Source: Leptolyngbyaceae cyanobacterium T60_A2020_046
GTDB lineage: Bacteria; Cyanobacteriota; Cyanobacteriia; Phormidesmidales; Phormidesmidaceae
Direction: 5' to 3'
DNA length: 56,066 nucleotides
NCBI GenBank assembly: GCA_015272155.1
Contig: JACYME010000008.1
Span: forward strand, 1 to 56,066
The translations under genes were made by a program, and so were the position numbers. The notes below the pieces were generated by a model. The model was not told the DNA's origin. It searched no databases and saw only the letters and a list, made by a program, of their open reading frames with translations. This document shows, one piece after another, positions 17,278-26,454 of the stretch; the stretch's first letter is position 1, and each line of letters begins with the position of its first letter.

Positions 17278-17879
17278 TGTAAAGCCGCAAGAGAATGGGC
17301 TGTCCAAATTGTCCAAGCGTCTACCGCAAGCAGCAGCAGGCTAAACCCCAAGAGGATCACATACATCCAGGGTTGCGACAAAGGCTTCACATCCTGAGTG
17401 TCAATGGCGGTCTGGGCCTGCACGCAGCGCACCAGTTGCGCAAATCCTGCCACTCGCATGGGCAGCAAATAAGCCTGCTGATCCTGATTCACGAAATAGT
17501 AAACGAGCCCGCCTTGGCCCGTGGTGCGCGGCTTCAGGGCAGTGATTTGATCCCACCGCAGCACCCAGCCCCGCCGCAATAGCCACCGAATCCAAGCGGG
17601 ATAACGCACCTGGATTTGGGTATCGTCTACGACCACCTGTTCACTGAGTCCGCCATAGAGCGCGATCGCCCCCAACCCAATACCCATCCACAACGCTGCC
17701 GCTGGGATCGGCGCATGGGTCAAGGTCGCCAAAAACGGCAAGGGAATCGTCAAAGCACCATAGAGCAGCAGCAAGGTTCCCCGGATCAACGGCGACACCC
17801 GAAACACCTGAACCGTCTCAGGGATGGCCGTGGTATTCGCTTCAGAAGTCTCTGGCGATCGCGAAGGAGAAGCAGCCAT
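17274..17879 (-). CDS. Membrane protein with a PH-like domain, coupled to the ABC ATPase
   Basis: A 201-residue protein of unknown function. Two hydrophobic segments near residues 31-75 (GTLLLLYGALTIPLPFLA and AALWMGIGLGAIALYGG) are followed by a soluble part whose pattern (VVVDDTQIQVRYPAWIRW, then WDQITALKP) resembles a bacterial PH-like fold, and a final segment VILLGFSLLLLAVDAW. ATG 17879 is preferred over TTG 17888. Its stop TGA overlaps the ATG of the ABC ATPase, so the two are made together. It has too few membrane spans for a normal permease, so it is better viewed as an accessory membrane subunit; that role is inferred only from coupling. Confidence 0.65.
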   Translation of the reverse strand: MAASPSRSPETSEANTTAIPETVQVFRVSPLIRGTLLLLYGALTIPLPFLATLTHAPIPAAALWMGIGLGAIALYGGLSEQVVVDDTQIQVRYPAWIRWLLRRGWVLRWDQITALKPRTTGQGGLVYYFVNQDQQAYLLPMRVAGFAQLVRCVQAQTAIDTQDVKPLSQPWMYVILLGFSLLLLAVDAWTIWTAHSLAALQ

Positions 17880-17974
17880 GATCGTCAAAACGCTTTGAAT
17901 AATTCATTACAGCTTAGTTTATCGGTTCTTGGCGGGGCGGGCCTAAAGGCAAGGGCAGAATTCGTGCAAACTCC

Positions 17975-18412
17975 TCACGGCAAATACTTTTGCACGACTT
18001 GCCAGCCCGTCCAGGTCACCAGAGTAAAGGCGATCGCCAGCGTCCCATTCGTTCCCCAATGGAGCGGGCGCGCCCAGGGCCGGGTCGGATGAATGCGCGT
18101 ACCACTCCAAGCTGAAAGCCCCACCAGCGCCACCACCGTCAGCCCTGCTGGCAGATGCAGAGAATGCCCCAGACTGCCGAATTCCCCCAGTGTGCCGACA
18201 ATCCCGATACTGAGCAGCAGCACTACTAAGCCCACCAAGGTAAACCCCAGCGTCAGGTGCAGGGGTCTGGCCCAACGCCCTGGGGCCTGATGCCCCACAC
18301 GCCGCCACAATAGCCATCCCCCGCTTAGCACAAGACAAAAATAGGCCGACAAGGAAAGCCCCATCGACCATGCTGCAATACGCCATAACCAAATAAATGA
18401 GGGTAGATCCAT
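17975..18412 (-). CDS. DUF4079 family four-helix membrane protein
   Basis: A 145-residue protein with four predicted membrane helices and the family core LHLTLGFTLVGLVVLLLSIG followed by TLGEFGSLGHSLHLPAGLT. DUF4079 proteins are cyanobacterial/plastid-lineage membrane proteins; the spaced His residues (HLTLG, GHSLHLP, PLHWG) recall haem-binding four-helix cytochrome-b561-like folds, but no function is established. ATG 18412 gives the expected short cytoplasmic N-terminus. It precedes the bPH/ABC pair on the same strand after a 95-base gap, so co-transcription is possible. Confidence 0.82.
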   Translation of the reverse strand: MDLPSFIWLWRIAAWSMGLSLSAYFCLVLSGGWLLWRRVGHQAPGRWARPLHLTLGFTLVGLVVLLLSIGIVGTLGEFGSLGHSLHLPAGLTVVALVGLSAWSGTRIHPTRPWARPLHWGTNGTLAIAFTLVTWTGWQVVQKYLP

Positions 18413-18465
18413 AGCCCTAGCCGCGACTCTGGCATCAGCCTACCCTAACCCGTGAAACGCTGAAT

Positions 18466-18789
18466 CTAATGGGCGAGTCCCGCCCCAGCGGCCACCGGGA
18501 CCGAGGCCACTGGAGCCTCAGCAGCAGGCTCCTCGGCAGGAACCGCCAGACGGTCACAGGGGATCGTATCTGACAAAATCGCACTCGCCATCATCCCCGT
18601 ATGAATTTCAAGTTGCGCTTCGGCCATAGCCTCGAACAACAACCGCTGTCCCGGAAACACAACTCGCTCAAAATACCAATTCTGAACGTTGGTGATACGC
18701 GCCACCTGCATTTTGCTTGTCGCATTCACGTAGCAGCAGAGTAGTCTTTGGGGCTGATCTGGTGGGAGAGAGTCGAGAATTTGAGCCAT
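18466..18789 (-). CDS. DUF1830 family protein
   Basis: A 107-residue protein whose core matches the cyanobacterial DUF1830 family: ILDSLPPDQPQRLLCCYVNA near the start, NVQNWYFERVVFPGQRLLFEA in the middle, and IHTGMMASAILSDTIPCDRL near the end. The C-terminal 30 residues are an Ala/Pro/Glu-rich tail. The family is small, soluble and of unknown function. I chose ATG 18789 because homologous proteins begin MAQILD; the frame stays open to 18909 with 40 unrelated residues. It lies upstream of DUF4079 on the same strand with 53 bases between. Confidence 0.82.
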   Translation of the reverse strand: MAQILDSLPPDQPQRLLCCYVNATSKMQVARITNVQNWYFERVVFPGQRLLFEAMAEAQLEIHTGMMASAILSDTIPCDRLAVPAEEPAAEAPVASVPVAAGAGLAH

Positions 18790-18909
18790 AAGTCCGGAGG
18801 GCGAACCGCAATGAACTACCGTGAACACGGTAACATTCGCTGATCCCGGTTGGCTGTAAACGTGACTACCAACGCTGTAACAGCTCTCATAAGCCGCTAC
18901 AAAACTCAA

Positions 18910-19255
18910 AGTTCCGAAACAGTTTTAGGGCGAGCAACCTGGACTCAATGGCCCTGTGCCGCGATGATGAAGCGAAGTGATCCTAAAGAAAACCTTAACT
19001 CGTGCTCAAATATACCACGTTCGACGGTTGCGACCTATGGATCGCAAAATCCTTTGCAATCTATCGCGAGGGCGTGGCGCACTGCACCAAAAATGAGAGG
19101 TGCTAGGATGAACGTAAAGATACATAAAGTTGCCCGGTGGTCGCCGCCGAGTAGTTCGGCATTGTTCGAGCAGGTTTTGAGACATTAGGGGTGATCGCAG
19201 AGTTAGCGCCGCTCTTAACTAAGCCACCCCGAATAGCAGTGATCCCATTTCTCCT
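18910..19255. other. divergent intergenic region upstream of the radical-SAM gene
   Basis: About 350 bases (466 counting from the DUF1830 start) between two divergent genes. It contains a G-C rich segment and short frames but no supportable gene or clear hairpin. The radical-SAM leader should lie at the right end. Confidence 0.4.
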
Positions 19256-20830
19256 ATGACTGACCGCATTCTCTATGTTCGTCTTCCCTGCAACCCCATT
19301 TTCCCCATTGGAGTCGTTTACCTGGCAGACCACATTCACAAGTGCTTTCCCAACATCGAACAGCGCATTTTTGACCTAGGAGCCGTGCCTCCGCTAGATT
19401 ATGGCGCTGCCCTTGATCGGTGTGTGGATGCTTTTCAGCCCTCAGTGCTAGTTTTTTCCTGGCGAGACATTCAGATCTATGCCCCCGTGGGAGGACGAGG
19501 GGGCAACCCACTGCAACATGCCTTTGAGGTGTTCTATGCCCGCAATCCGCTGTTAAAGCTGCGCGGAGCAATAGGTGGGCTGCGGGTCACGACAGCCTAT
19601 TACACCGAGCTGTGGCGTAACCTGGGCTTGATTCGCCGAGGTCTGAACCGGGCCAAGCGCTATCGCACTGAGGTGCGGGCTGTGGTGGGCGGCGGTGCAG
19701 TCAGCGTGTTTTATGAGCAACTGGGGCGATCGCTGCCCAAGGGCACCATCGTTTCTGTGGGTGAGGGTGAAACCCTGCTCGAAAAGCTCATCCGGGGTGA
19801 AGGATTAGCGCAGGAACGCTGCTACATTGCCGGAGAAACGAAACCCCGTGATCGCCTCATCCACGAATTTCCTACGCCGATCGAAAAAACTGCCTGCAAC
19901 TACGAATACATCGATAAAATTTGGCCTGAATTTCAGTACTACCTGCAAGAAAATGATTTCTATGTCGGTGTGCAGACCAAGCGGGGCTGTCCACACAACT
20001 GCTGTTACTGTATCTACACCGTGATCGAGGGCAAACAGGTTCGCATCAACCCTGCCGATGAGGTCGTGGCAGAAATGCGTCAGCTCTACGCGCGGGGCAT
20101 TCGTAACTTTTGGTTTACCGATGCTCAGTTCATCCCGGCCCGTCGATACATTCAAGATGCGGAAGAACTGCTGGAAAAAATTGTGGCCTCGGGCATGACC
20201 GATATTCACTGGGCAGCCTACATCCGGGCCGACAACTTGACCCCCAACCTGTGTCGGTTGATGGTAGAAACAGGTATGAACTATTTCGAGATTGGCATTA
20301 CCAGCGGATCTCAGGAACTGGTGCGAAAAATGCGCATGGGCTACAACCTACGCACCGTGCTGCAAAACTGCCGCGACCTCAAGGCCGCAGGCTTCAACGA
20401 TCTCGTGTCGGTCAACTATTCTTTCAATGTTATCGACGAGCGGCCCGAAACGATTCGTCAAACCATTGCCTACCACCGAGAACTAGAGGCTGTGTTTGGA
20501 CGTGAAAAGGTCGAACCGGCCATTTTCTTCATCGGGCTCCAGCCCCACACACACTTAGAGGATTACGCCCTTGAGAACAACATTCTCAAGCCTGACTACA
20601 ATCCCATGAGCATGATGCCCTGGACAGCCCGCAAGCTGCTGTGGAACCCAGAGCCCATGGGCTCGGTGTTTGGGGAAGTGTGTCTCCAGGCGTGGCGACG
20701 CAATCCTAAGGATTTTGGCCGTGAGGTGATGGATATTTTGGAAGAACGGTTTGGGCGGGCTCCGCTCGAAGAGGCGTTGTCTGCGCCGATTGTGGATGCA
20801 CCGCGAAAATTGGCTGCGGTATCATCCTGA
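19256..20830 (+). CDS. Photosystem II high-light-acclimation radical SAM protein
   Basis: A 524-residue radical-SAM enzyme with a B12-binding-type N-terminal region. The first 190 residues are Rossmann-like (starting MTDRILYVRLPCNPIFPIGV) and end in the VSVGEGETLLEKL motif typical of cobalamin-binding radical-SAM proteins. The [4Fe-4S] cluster motif is CPHNCCYC (C-x3-C-x2-C) near residue 247, followed by WFTDAQFIPARRY, the GITSGSQELVRKM strand and a C-terminal extension WTARKLLWNPEPMGS. It matches the cyanobacterial family annotated as photosystem II high-light acclimation radical SAM protein; the substrate is not known. ATG 19256 fits the family start. It is followed at 99 bases by the DICT-domain gene on the same strand. 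Confidence 0.85.
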   Translation: MTDRILYVRLPCNPIFPIGVVYLADHIHKCFPNIEQRIFDLGAVPPLDYGAALDRCVDAFQPSVLVFSWRDIQIYAPVGGRGGNPLQHAFEVFYARNPLLKLRGAIGGLRVTTAYYTELWRNLGLIRRGLNRAKRYRTEVRAVVGGGAVSVFYEQLGRSLPKGTIVSVGEGETLLEKLIRGEGLAQERCYIAGETKPRDRLIHEFPTPIEKTACNYEYIDKIWPEFQYYLQENDFYVGVQTKRGCPHNCCYCIYTVIEGKQVRINPADEVVAEMRQLYARGIRNFWFTDAQFIPARRYIQDAEELLEKIVASGMTDIHWAAYIRADNLTPNLCRLMVETGMNYFEIGITSGSQELVRKMRMGYNLRTVLQNCRDLKAAGFNDLVSVNYSFNVIDERPETIRQTIAYHRELEAVFGREKVEPAIFFIGLQPHTHLEDYALENNILKPDYNPMSMMPWTARKLLWNPEPMGSVFGEVCLQAWRRNPKDFGREVMDILEERFGRAPLEEALSAPIVDAPRKLAAVSS

Positions 20831-20929
20831 TGCGGAGCCGTTGGGGGAAAGGATGCCGCGATCGCACGTTGATCTGCCATTTACGGTCTGCCCAACACGA
20901 TGATGATGTAACGCACTGGGCCATGCACC

Positions 20930-22315
20930 ATGCTTGAGGGTTCGATATTACAGCAGTTGATGGGCGATCGCGATCGCCACGATCGCCCGATGCTGAATTT
21001 TGGGGTGTATTACAAAAACACGCTGGTCGCGTTGTGCCATGCCCTTGAGGACTGCATTCTGGCAACCCAATGTCAGCCGCTGGTGATCACCGCCTTTCAG
21101 CAGGGCAAGTGGTATTTGCAGGAAGCTGATCGCTACGGTGCGATCGCGGACAATGCCGAGCAAATTGTGATCATGGCCGCCCCAGACACGGGTTTCCACA
21201 GTCACCCCACCAGCCAGCGATCGAATGTTGCCCTCATCGATCTCGACCCCAATGATCCCGTCGCTCAAGAATGGCACCTGATCATTCTGTCGCCCCAATA
21301 CACAGCGATGGTGCTCTGCCAAGAACTCAGCCCCGCAGACTACGGCCCCCAGGGAATTCCCCAGAATGACCTAGAACGAAAATTTTACGGATTTTGGACC
21401 TTTGATCCTGACTTGGTGAGGGCAACCGCCACCTGCGCGTTGCAACACGTCAGGCGATATCAGCCAGAACTGGAAACTCGGCTCTCGGCAACGATGGCGA
21501 GCATTCTGGCCGCGAACCCATCCCTCAGCGAAACTGGCTCGCACCAAACCGTTGGGGAAGCCGTGACCCGAGTGCTTGACTATCTTCAACACAGCGAAGA
21601 TCAAGTCAAGGGCAGCACGACCTTTCAGGGGTCAGACGACCTAACCCACAACCTCACCTCCAATGAACTGCAAGCCTTCCTGCGCATGGCTCAACTGGTG
21701 GATTTGATGGATCCCCTCAATCCTCAGGCAGCGGTTGAGGTGACAGCCCTGCTCGAAATGATGGCCCAGGTGATTGACCTCCCGGCCTGGCGGGTGAAGC
21801 GTCTGCGGCTAGCGGGCTGGCTACACCGGATTGCGCCCCTACAAACCGAGGTGGCGGGCACGGATCAGGCTCCGAGTTGTCCGCTAGTGCCAGGGGCACA
21901 GGTGTTGCGCCGCATGTCACAACTGCGGGCGGTGGCACAAATCATCACCCATCAGACGGAGCATTGGGATGGCTCGGGGCAGCCTGCGGGGCTGGCGGGC
22001 GATCAGATCCCTTTGGAATCGCGGATGTTAGGGTTGGCAGCTTATTTTCAGGCTCAGGCGATCGCGCGATCGCGCCAGGGCTCTGCCGACCCTCTCGGGG
22101 ACTGCCTTGCCCAATGCGAATCAGCCCAAGGCAAGCGCTGGGATCCGAAGCTAGTCGAAATCCTGTCCCTCGTGGTTCGGGGGTTACAGCAGGGGTTGAG
22201 CCTGCCGAATATTCCCATGCGGGTCACCTTGGGGGCAGGGTTGCTTGATCCAGCGGTGGTCGGGTGGGATAGTGAGTCCGACGCATCGCGATCGCCCGCA
22301 CGCCAGGAAGGGTAA
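20930..22315 (+). CDS. DICT sensory domain protein with degenerate HD-GYP-like domain
   Basis: A 461-residue predicted signalling protein. The N-terminal half is a DICT domain (KNTLVALCHALEDCILATQC, then FQQGKWYLQEADRYGAIADN), a sensory module found mainly with light- and c-di-GMP-related proteins. The C-terminal half (about 250-440) follows the HD-GYP fold: HWDGSGQPAGLAGDQIPLES matches the GYP-proximal segment, but the catalytic HD motif is replaced by LHRIAPL and the GYP triplet reads GQP. Cyclic-di-GMP hydrolysis is therefore unlikely; a binding or scaffold role is more plausible. It is 12 bases upstream of the pentapeptide gene, so the two form an operon, and both converge on the hps cluster. 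Confidence 0.82.
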   Translation: MLEGSILQQLMGDRDRHDRPMLNFGVYYKNTLVALCHALEDCILATQCQPLVITAFQQGKWYLQEADRYGAIADNAEQIVIMAAPDTGFHSHPTSQRSNVALIDLDPNDPVAQEWHLIILSPQYTAMVLCQELSPADYGPQGIPQNDLERKFYGFWTFDPDLVRATATCALQHVRRYQPELETRLSATMASILAANPSLSETGSHQTVGEAVTRVLDYLQHSEDQVKGSTTFQGSDDLTHNLTSNELQAFLRMAQLVDLMDPLNPQAAVEVTALLEMMAQVIDLPAWRVKRLRLAGWLHRIAPLQTEVAGTDQAPSCPLVPGAQVLRRMSQLRAVAQIITHQTEHWDGSGQPAGLAGDQIPLESRMLGLAAYFQAQAIARSRQGSADPLGDCLAQCESAQGKRWDPKLVEILSLVVRGLQQGLSLPNIPMRVTLGAGLLDPAVVGWDSESDASRSPARQEG

Positions 22316-22327
22316 ACAGCAGAGTCT

Positions 22328-22960
22328 ATGGATATCAACGCCATTCGCAGCGGCACCATTCGCAACTTAGCGGGGGCAGATTTAGAAGATGCCGACCTGT
22401 CAAGCTGCGACCTTAGCGGCGTGACGTTCAGCGGAGCCCAACTCACAGGAGCTAACCTTAGCAAAAGTACACTGTCACGGGCTAAGCTCGATGGCGCAAC
22501 CCTGCTGGGCGCGATCCTGACCGGGGCAGATTTGCGCGCTAGCTTTTGGGGCGCAAACCTGATGCAGGCTGACTTGACCGGATCCGACCTACGGGGCGCA
22601 AACCTGCGGGGCGCAAACCTGATGGGAACAACACTCACTGGGGCGAGCTTAGCCGGTGCGTTTCTCAACGGAGCAAACCTGATGGGGGTCAATCTGCAAG
22701 GGGTTGACCTGCGGGGATCTGACCTGCGCGGCGTTAACCTCAACGGGGCCAACCTAAAGGGGGCGGTTCTGTCACGGGCAGACCTGCAAGGAGCCATGCT
22801 CAACGACGCGAATCTGGAAGAGGCGGATCTCAGCGAGGCGAACTTGGCCGGAGCCTCTTTGAGCGGGGCAAACCTGCTCTGTGCAGATGTCAGCGGCACC
22901 CACACGGAGGGCGTTAATCTTGCTGGAGCCTGCCTAATCGGGACTCAACTTGCAGCGTGA
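22328..22960 (+). CDS. Pentapeptide-repeat protein
   Basis: A 210-residue protein made almost wholly of tandem A(D/N)LXX pentapeptides from about residue 14 to the end (for example LRGANLRGANLMGTTLTGA), which fold as a right-handed quadrilateral beta-helix. There is no signal peptide or membrane segment. Function is unknown; some members mimic DNA or act as scaffolds. It starts at ATG 22328, 12 bases after the DICT/HD gene. The repeats give a long artificial antisense frame (22054-22905) that is not a gene. Confidence 0.9.
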   Translation: MDINAIRSGTIRNLAGADLEDADLSSCDLSGVTFSGAQLTGANLSKSTLSRAKLDGATLLGAILTGADLRASFWGANLMQADLTGSDLRGANLRGANLMGTTLTGASLAGAFLNGANLMGVNLQGVDLRGSDLRGVNLNGANLKGAVLSRADLQGAMLNDANLEEADLSEANLAGASLSGANLLCADVSGTHTEGVNLAGACLIGTQLAA

Positions 22961-23072
22961 TGGCAGCAGATGCCCTAGACCCGCGACGCAAGCATTTCGC
23001 CCCTCTCCACGGTGCGCCAAAAGCCGCACCAGACTTCTGGCGCTGCTGGCAATCTGAGTGGAAGCGTCTGCG

Positions 23073-24260
23073 CTAGCGCGGGAGCAGCTTTTGGTAGGTG
23101 TCGAGGGTGCGCTGGGCGATCGCCTGCCAACTGTATTGAGCGCTGGCGAACTGTTGGGCTTGGCGACCCCGGCGCTGTCGTTCTGCTGGGTTCTGGAGGG
23201 CTACCTGCAATTGCTCGCCCAGGGATTCCTCCGTGCACGCACAGATCCAGCCCGACTCACTGTGCTGAATGTCTTGCCAGATGTGGACTTGATCAGAAAC
23301 GACGACCGGCACCCCGGCGAGCATCGCCTCTGCCACGGCGATGCCAAAATTCTCGTAGTAGGATGGCAGCACAAACAAGTCCGCCGCCGCCAACAGTGCA
23401 GTTTTCAGATCACCGGAGACAAAGCCGGTCACGGTGGTGCGAGCGCCCAAAGGTGAGGCCGCGATGCGCTGATAAATGGCCTGCTCATAGGCGCGGTCTT
23501 GGGGATTGGCTCCACACAACATCAGGTGAAAGTCGATGCCCTCGGCCTGCAACTTTTCAAGGGCGGGGATGAGTAAGTCCAGGCCTTTTTTGGGATCCAG
23601 CCGTGACATAAAGAGCACGATGGGGCGATCGCGGGGAATGGTGTAGCGATCGCGAACATCAATTTTTGCTGCGGGCGGGGGCAGAGGCGTCACACCCAAG
23701 GGCAGAACGATCCCCGGCGTTTGGGTGCCAAAGCGATGGGAAACGGCTGCCTCTTGCTCACTGGTAAAGTGGATGGCCGCTGCCCCGGCAAGATTCGGGC
23801 GCTCTAGCAACGTCGCATAGATCTGCTTAAGCTGGCGTTTTTTCTGGAGATCGGCGGGATCTAGTGTGCCTAAGGGCCGCAGCAGATAGGGGAGCCCCTG
23901 CCAGCGGGCGATCGCGGCAGCGGTAGAACTCACGGGCGAAAACAGGGCGTGGATGTGGGCAATGTCAAAGTCGTGGGCATTTTGCCACAGCCAGCGCAAG
24001 AGCCCCAGGGAAAACTTATAGCGGCGAAAGGGCGAACACCGAAAATACCAAACGGTATACCCCTCCTCCGGGACGGGCTGGTTCAGGGGAACCGCCAACG
24101 GCAGTTCATCTACGTCGCCGTTGGAGTCGGTGGTGGCAATAGTGACTTCAGCTCCTGCTGCTGCCAAAGCTGCGGAAAATCCGCGCACCATTTGGCTCGG
24201 CCCCCCGTAGACCAAGGAAATCGACGGCACGATTTGCAGGACACGCAGGGAACGACTCAT
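23073..24260 (-). CDS. hpsP: Hormogonium polysaccharide glycosyltransferase HpsP-like (GT4)
   Basis: A 395-residue GT-B fold retaining glycosyltransferase. The N-terminal domain starts MSRSLRVLQIVPSISLVYGG, with the glycine-rich YGGPSQMVRGFSAAL acceptor loop; the C-terminal domain has VLFMSRLDPKKGLDLLIPA and the donor-binding PSYYENFGIAVAEAMLAGVP (E-x7-E). It is the last gene of the four-gene cluster; ATG 24260 overlaps the TGA of the preceding gene (ATGA), so translation is coupled and the longer frame to 24401 is not used. The hpsP name is given from gene order with hpsL, hpsN and hpsO. Sugar specificity unknown. Works on the cytoplasmic face building the secreted polysaccharide. Confidence 0.82.
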   Translation of the reverse strand: MSRSLRVLQIVPSISLVYGGPSQMVRGFSAALAAAGAEVTIATTDSNGDVDELPLAVPLNQPVPEEGYTVWYFRCSPFRRYKFSLGLLRWLWQNAHDFDIAHIHALFSPVSSTAAAIARWQGLPYLLRPLGTLDPADLQKKRQLKQIYATLLERPNLAGAAAIHFTSEQEAAVSHRFGTQTPGIVLPLGVTPLPPPAAKIDVRDRYTIPRDRPIVLFMSRLDPKKGLDLLIPALEKLQAEGIDFHLMLCGANPQDRAYEQAIYQRIAASPLGARTTVTGFVSGDLKTALLAAADLFVLPSYYENFGIAVAEAMLAGVPVVVSDQVHIWQDIQHSESGWICACTEESLGEQLQVALQNPAERQRRGRQAQQFASAQYSWQAIAQRTLDTYQKLLPR

Positions 24261-25432
24261 GTCATCAGTTCTCGGTAAAAGTCTAGGGTTTCTTGGGCAA
24301 GGGCACGGTTGGTATAGCGTTCCATCGCGCGGGCATAGCCCCGCTTGCCGAGGTCTTGGTGCAGGGCAGGCGTTTCGATGAGCTGGCGCAGGCGATCGCA
24401 CAGTGCTTCGGCATTACCCTCCGGGAAAACCAGCCCTGCATCGTCAATCACAAAGGGAATTTCCCCAGAATCTGACCCTACGACGGGCACTTGGCAGGCC
24501 ATCGCTTCAATCAACACATGCCCAAATTGTTCCTTCCAGCCAACGGAGGTGAGAGCCTTGAAGCGATAGGTTGTCTCTGAGGGCAGCACCAGGGTAGACA
24601 TGAGGTTGATGTACCGGGGGACAGCATCGTGGGGGACGCTTTCGACCCAGCGCATGCGATCTCCGATTCCCAGTTCCGCCGCCTGGGCATGAAGGATGTC
24701 CTGCAACGGGCCGCGCCCCAGCATCAGGCACTTCCACGGTTTTTCGAGGGATTTGAGTTGCCCCAAAGCCTTCAGAAGGGTAAACAGGCCTTTTTCTTCC
24801 ACAAATCGACCCACAAAGCCGATTACAAATTCCCCAGGCTGGAGGTCAAGGCTGGCCGCGAGTTCTGGCTGAGGTTCTGGACGGAAGAGGGACTCATCAA
24901 TGCCGAGCTGGGGCATGACGCGAATGGGGCCAGTGTAGCCGCGATCGCGCAAAATATCCGCACCGTCTTGGTTCCCTGGAATCGCCCCGTGGGTGTTCTT
25001 GAGGTTGTAAGCCTCCAGCAACGACACCGGGAACTTTAGCTCATAGGGCAGGTTCCACCAGGTGAAAAACAGGTTTTTGGCCTTGAGACCCAGGAGACGA
25101 TTGAGGGTGATCAGTTGCGCGTAGGCGAGCCCTTTAGAGCCCTGCTCGACTTGAATGATGTGGGGCCGAAATTCCCGCAGCAGCTTCACCACATCCAGCC
25201 CAAAGGTCAGCAGACCCTGGTTGTTTTGGCTGAAGTTAGAAACCGGAACGACCCGAAATTGACCATCCTGCCAGGGGCGCGTCTCAACGATGCGATTTTG
25301 CACCCCACCGGGTCGCCAGCGCTTGGGGACAACAATCGTTACCTCGACATCGGGCTCAAGCTGGGCCAGGGTGCGAAACTTTTCGCAGTTCAGATCAACG
25401 ATGTAGGTGTGGCTGGCAACGAGCACTCTCAT
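24257..25432 (-). CDS. hpsO: Hormogonium polysaccharide glycosyltransferase HpsO-like (GT4)
   Basis: A 391-residue GT4 glycosyltransferase. Start MRVLVASHTYIVDLNCEKFR gives the N-terminal Rossmann domain; the C-terminal domain contains IGFVGRFVEEKGLFTLLKAL, GRGPLQDILHAQAAELGI and the nucleotide-sugar-binding WKEQFGHVLIEAMACQVPVV. It lies two bases after the hpsN stop and overlaps hpsP by four bases. Named from its similarity to cyanobacterial HpsO and its position. Substrate unknown. Confidence 0.82.
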   Translation of the reverse strand: MRVLVASHTYIVDLNCEKFRTLAQLEPDVEVTIVVPKRWRPGGVQNRIVETRPWQDGQFRVVPVSNFSQNNQGLLTFGLDVVKLLREFRPHIIQVEQGSKGLAYAQLITLNRLLGLKAKNLFFTWWNLPYELKFPVSLLEAYNLKNTHGAIPGNQDGADILRDRGYTGPIRVMPQLGIDESLFRPEPQPELAASLDLQPGEFVIGFVGRFVEEKGLFTLLKALGQLKSLEKPWKCLMLGRGPLQDILHAQAAELGIGDRMRWVESVPHDAVPRYINLMSTLVLPSETTYRFKALTSVGWKEQFGHVLIEAMACQVPVVGSDSGEIPFVIDDAGLVFPEGNAEALCDRLRQLIETPALHQDLGKRGYARAMERYTNRALAQETLDFYRELMT

Positions 25433-25434
25433 GG

Positions 25435-26454
25435 CTAAGACTCCAGGGGCAGGTCACGGCTGGGGGACGGCAGAGCAGCGTTAACAGGAGCAGCGGGGGG
25501 CTTGGTGTAGCGACGATAGCGTTTGCCAGTTTTGACCAGCGTCAACAGAGCGTCGAGGAAGCCCAAGCAATAAAAGCCGAACCGCGTCACGACTTTAATG
25601 GGTGAGCCGCTTTTATTACAGGGGGGGTTGCCCAGCACCTGGCAGTCGAATAGGCGTGCAAAGAGGCGGAGCGCTTGGCCCGGCGTGAGGTTTTTCAACG
25701 CCATTAAGAAGTGGTTGTGATAGAAGGTGACTTGATAGCTCAGCGATCGCGTCGAGATATCGTGGCACCCCCCAGTTTCTTCGCCTAGATGAACCAGGTG
25801 GGCATCTGGCGAATACCAAATAATCAGCCCCGTGTGGCGAATGTGCAGGCAAAAGTCCGATTCTTCGCGCACGGCATTGCCCCGAAAGCGCTCATCGAAA
25901 AGTAACCCGTGTTGGTCAAACAGCGATCGCCGGAAGGACATGTTGCACCCCCGCGCAGTGATCACCTGCTGGGGTTGGGTGGTGTGGACGAGGTCAATGT
26001 AGTACCAGGCGATTCCTGGATCCATCGCCTCGGGGGGGAGATAGTCGATGGTGAGATCCGGGCGATCGGCCAGCTTCATGCGGTCAAAAACACGCCCTGC
26101 CACGGCCCCCACCTCAGCCCGCTCTAGAAACACCTTGGCGTGGGCATAGAGATAGCCGGGGGGCAGCTCAACGTCATCGTCAATAAACACGATGATCTCG
26201 CCCCGCGATCGCTCAACCCCGTAATTCCGAGCGGCTGGTAGACTGGCCCACTCCACCTGGAACCATTGAATCGTCCCAGCCTTGGCGAGGCGATCTAGGC
26301 AGGCGGTTGTCTCAGGCTGGTGGTTGCGCGTTTGATCAACGACCAACACCTCAAAGTCGGGATAATCCTGACGGGTCAGCTCTTCTAGGGTGGAACACAA
26401 CACCGCCTCGCGTTGATAGGTCGGCACAATCACGCTGATCGAAGGCCACTGCAT
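25435..26454 (-). CDS. hpsN: Hormogonium polysaccharide glycosyltransferase HpsN-like (GT2)
   Basis: A 339-residue GT-A (family 2) inverting glycosyltransferase. PSISVIVPTYQREAVLCSTL opens the nucleotide-binding fold, VFIDDDVELPPGYL carries the DXD-type metal site, followed by MDPGIAWYYIDLVHTTQPQQ and ARGCNMSFRRSLFDQHGLLF, then EESDFCLHIR where catalytic acid residues are expected. The C-terminus has an amphipathic/basic region. ATG 26454 is chosen because family members start MxWPxISVIVPTY; the frame open to 26502 adds unrelated residues. It precedes hpsO by two bases. The name follows similarity to HpsN and the cluster order. Confidence 0.82.
   Translation of the reverse strand: MQWPSISVIVPTYQREAVLCSTLEELTRQDYPDFEVLVVDQTRNHQPETTACLDRLAKAGTIQWFQVEWASLPAARNYGVERSRGEIIVFIDDDVELPPGYLYAHAKVFLERAEVGAVAGRVFDRMKLADRPDLTIDYLPPEAMDPGIAWYYIDLVHTTQPQQVITARGCNMSFRRSLFDQHGLLFDERFRGNAVREESDFCLHIRHTGLIIWYSPDAHLVHLGEETGGCHDISTRSLSYQVTFYHNHFLMALKNLTPGQALRLFARLFDCQVLGNPPCNKSGSPIKVVTRFGFYCLGFLDALLTLVKTGKRYRRYTKPPAAPVNAALPSPSRDLPLES

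Noticed and set aside
22054-22905. 283-codon antisense frame over the pentapeptide gene
   Set aside because: Artefact of the repeat codons; the antisense sequence is a monotonous Arg/Ser/Ala/Pro string.
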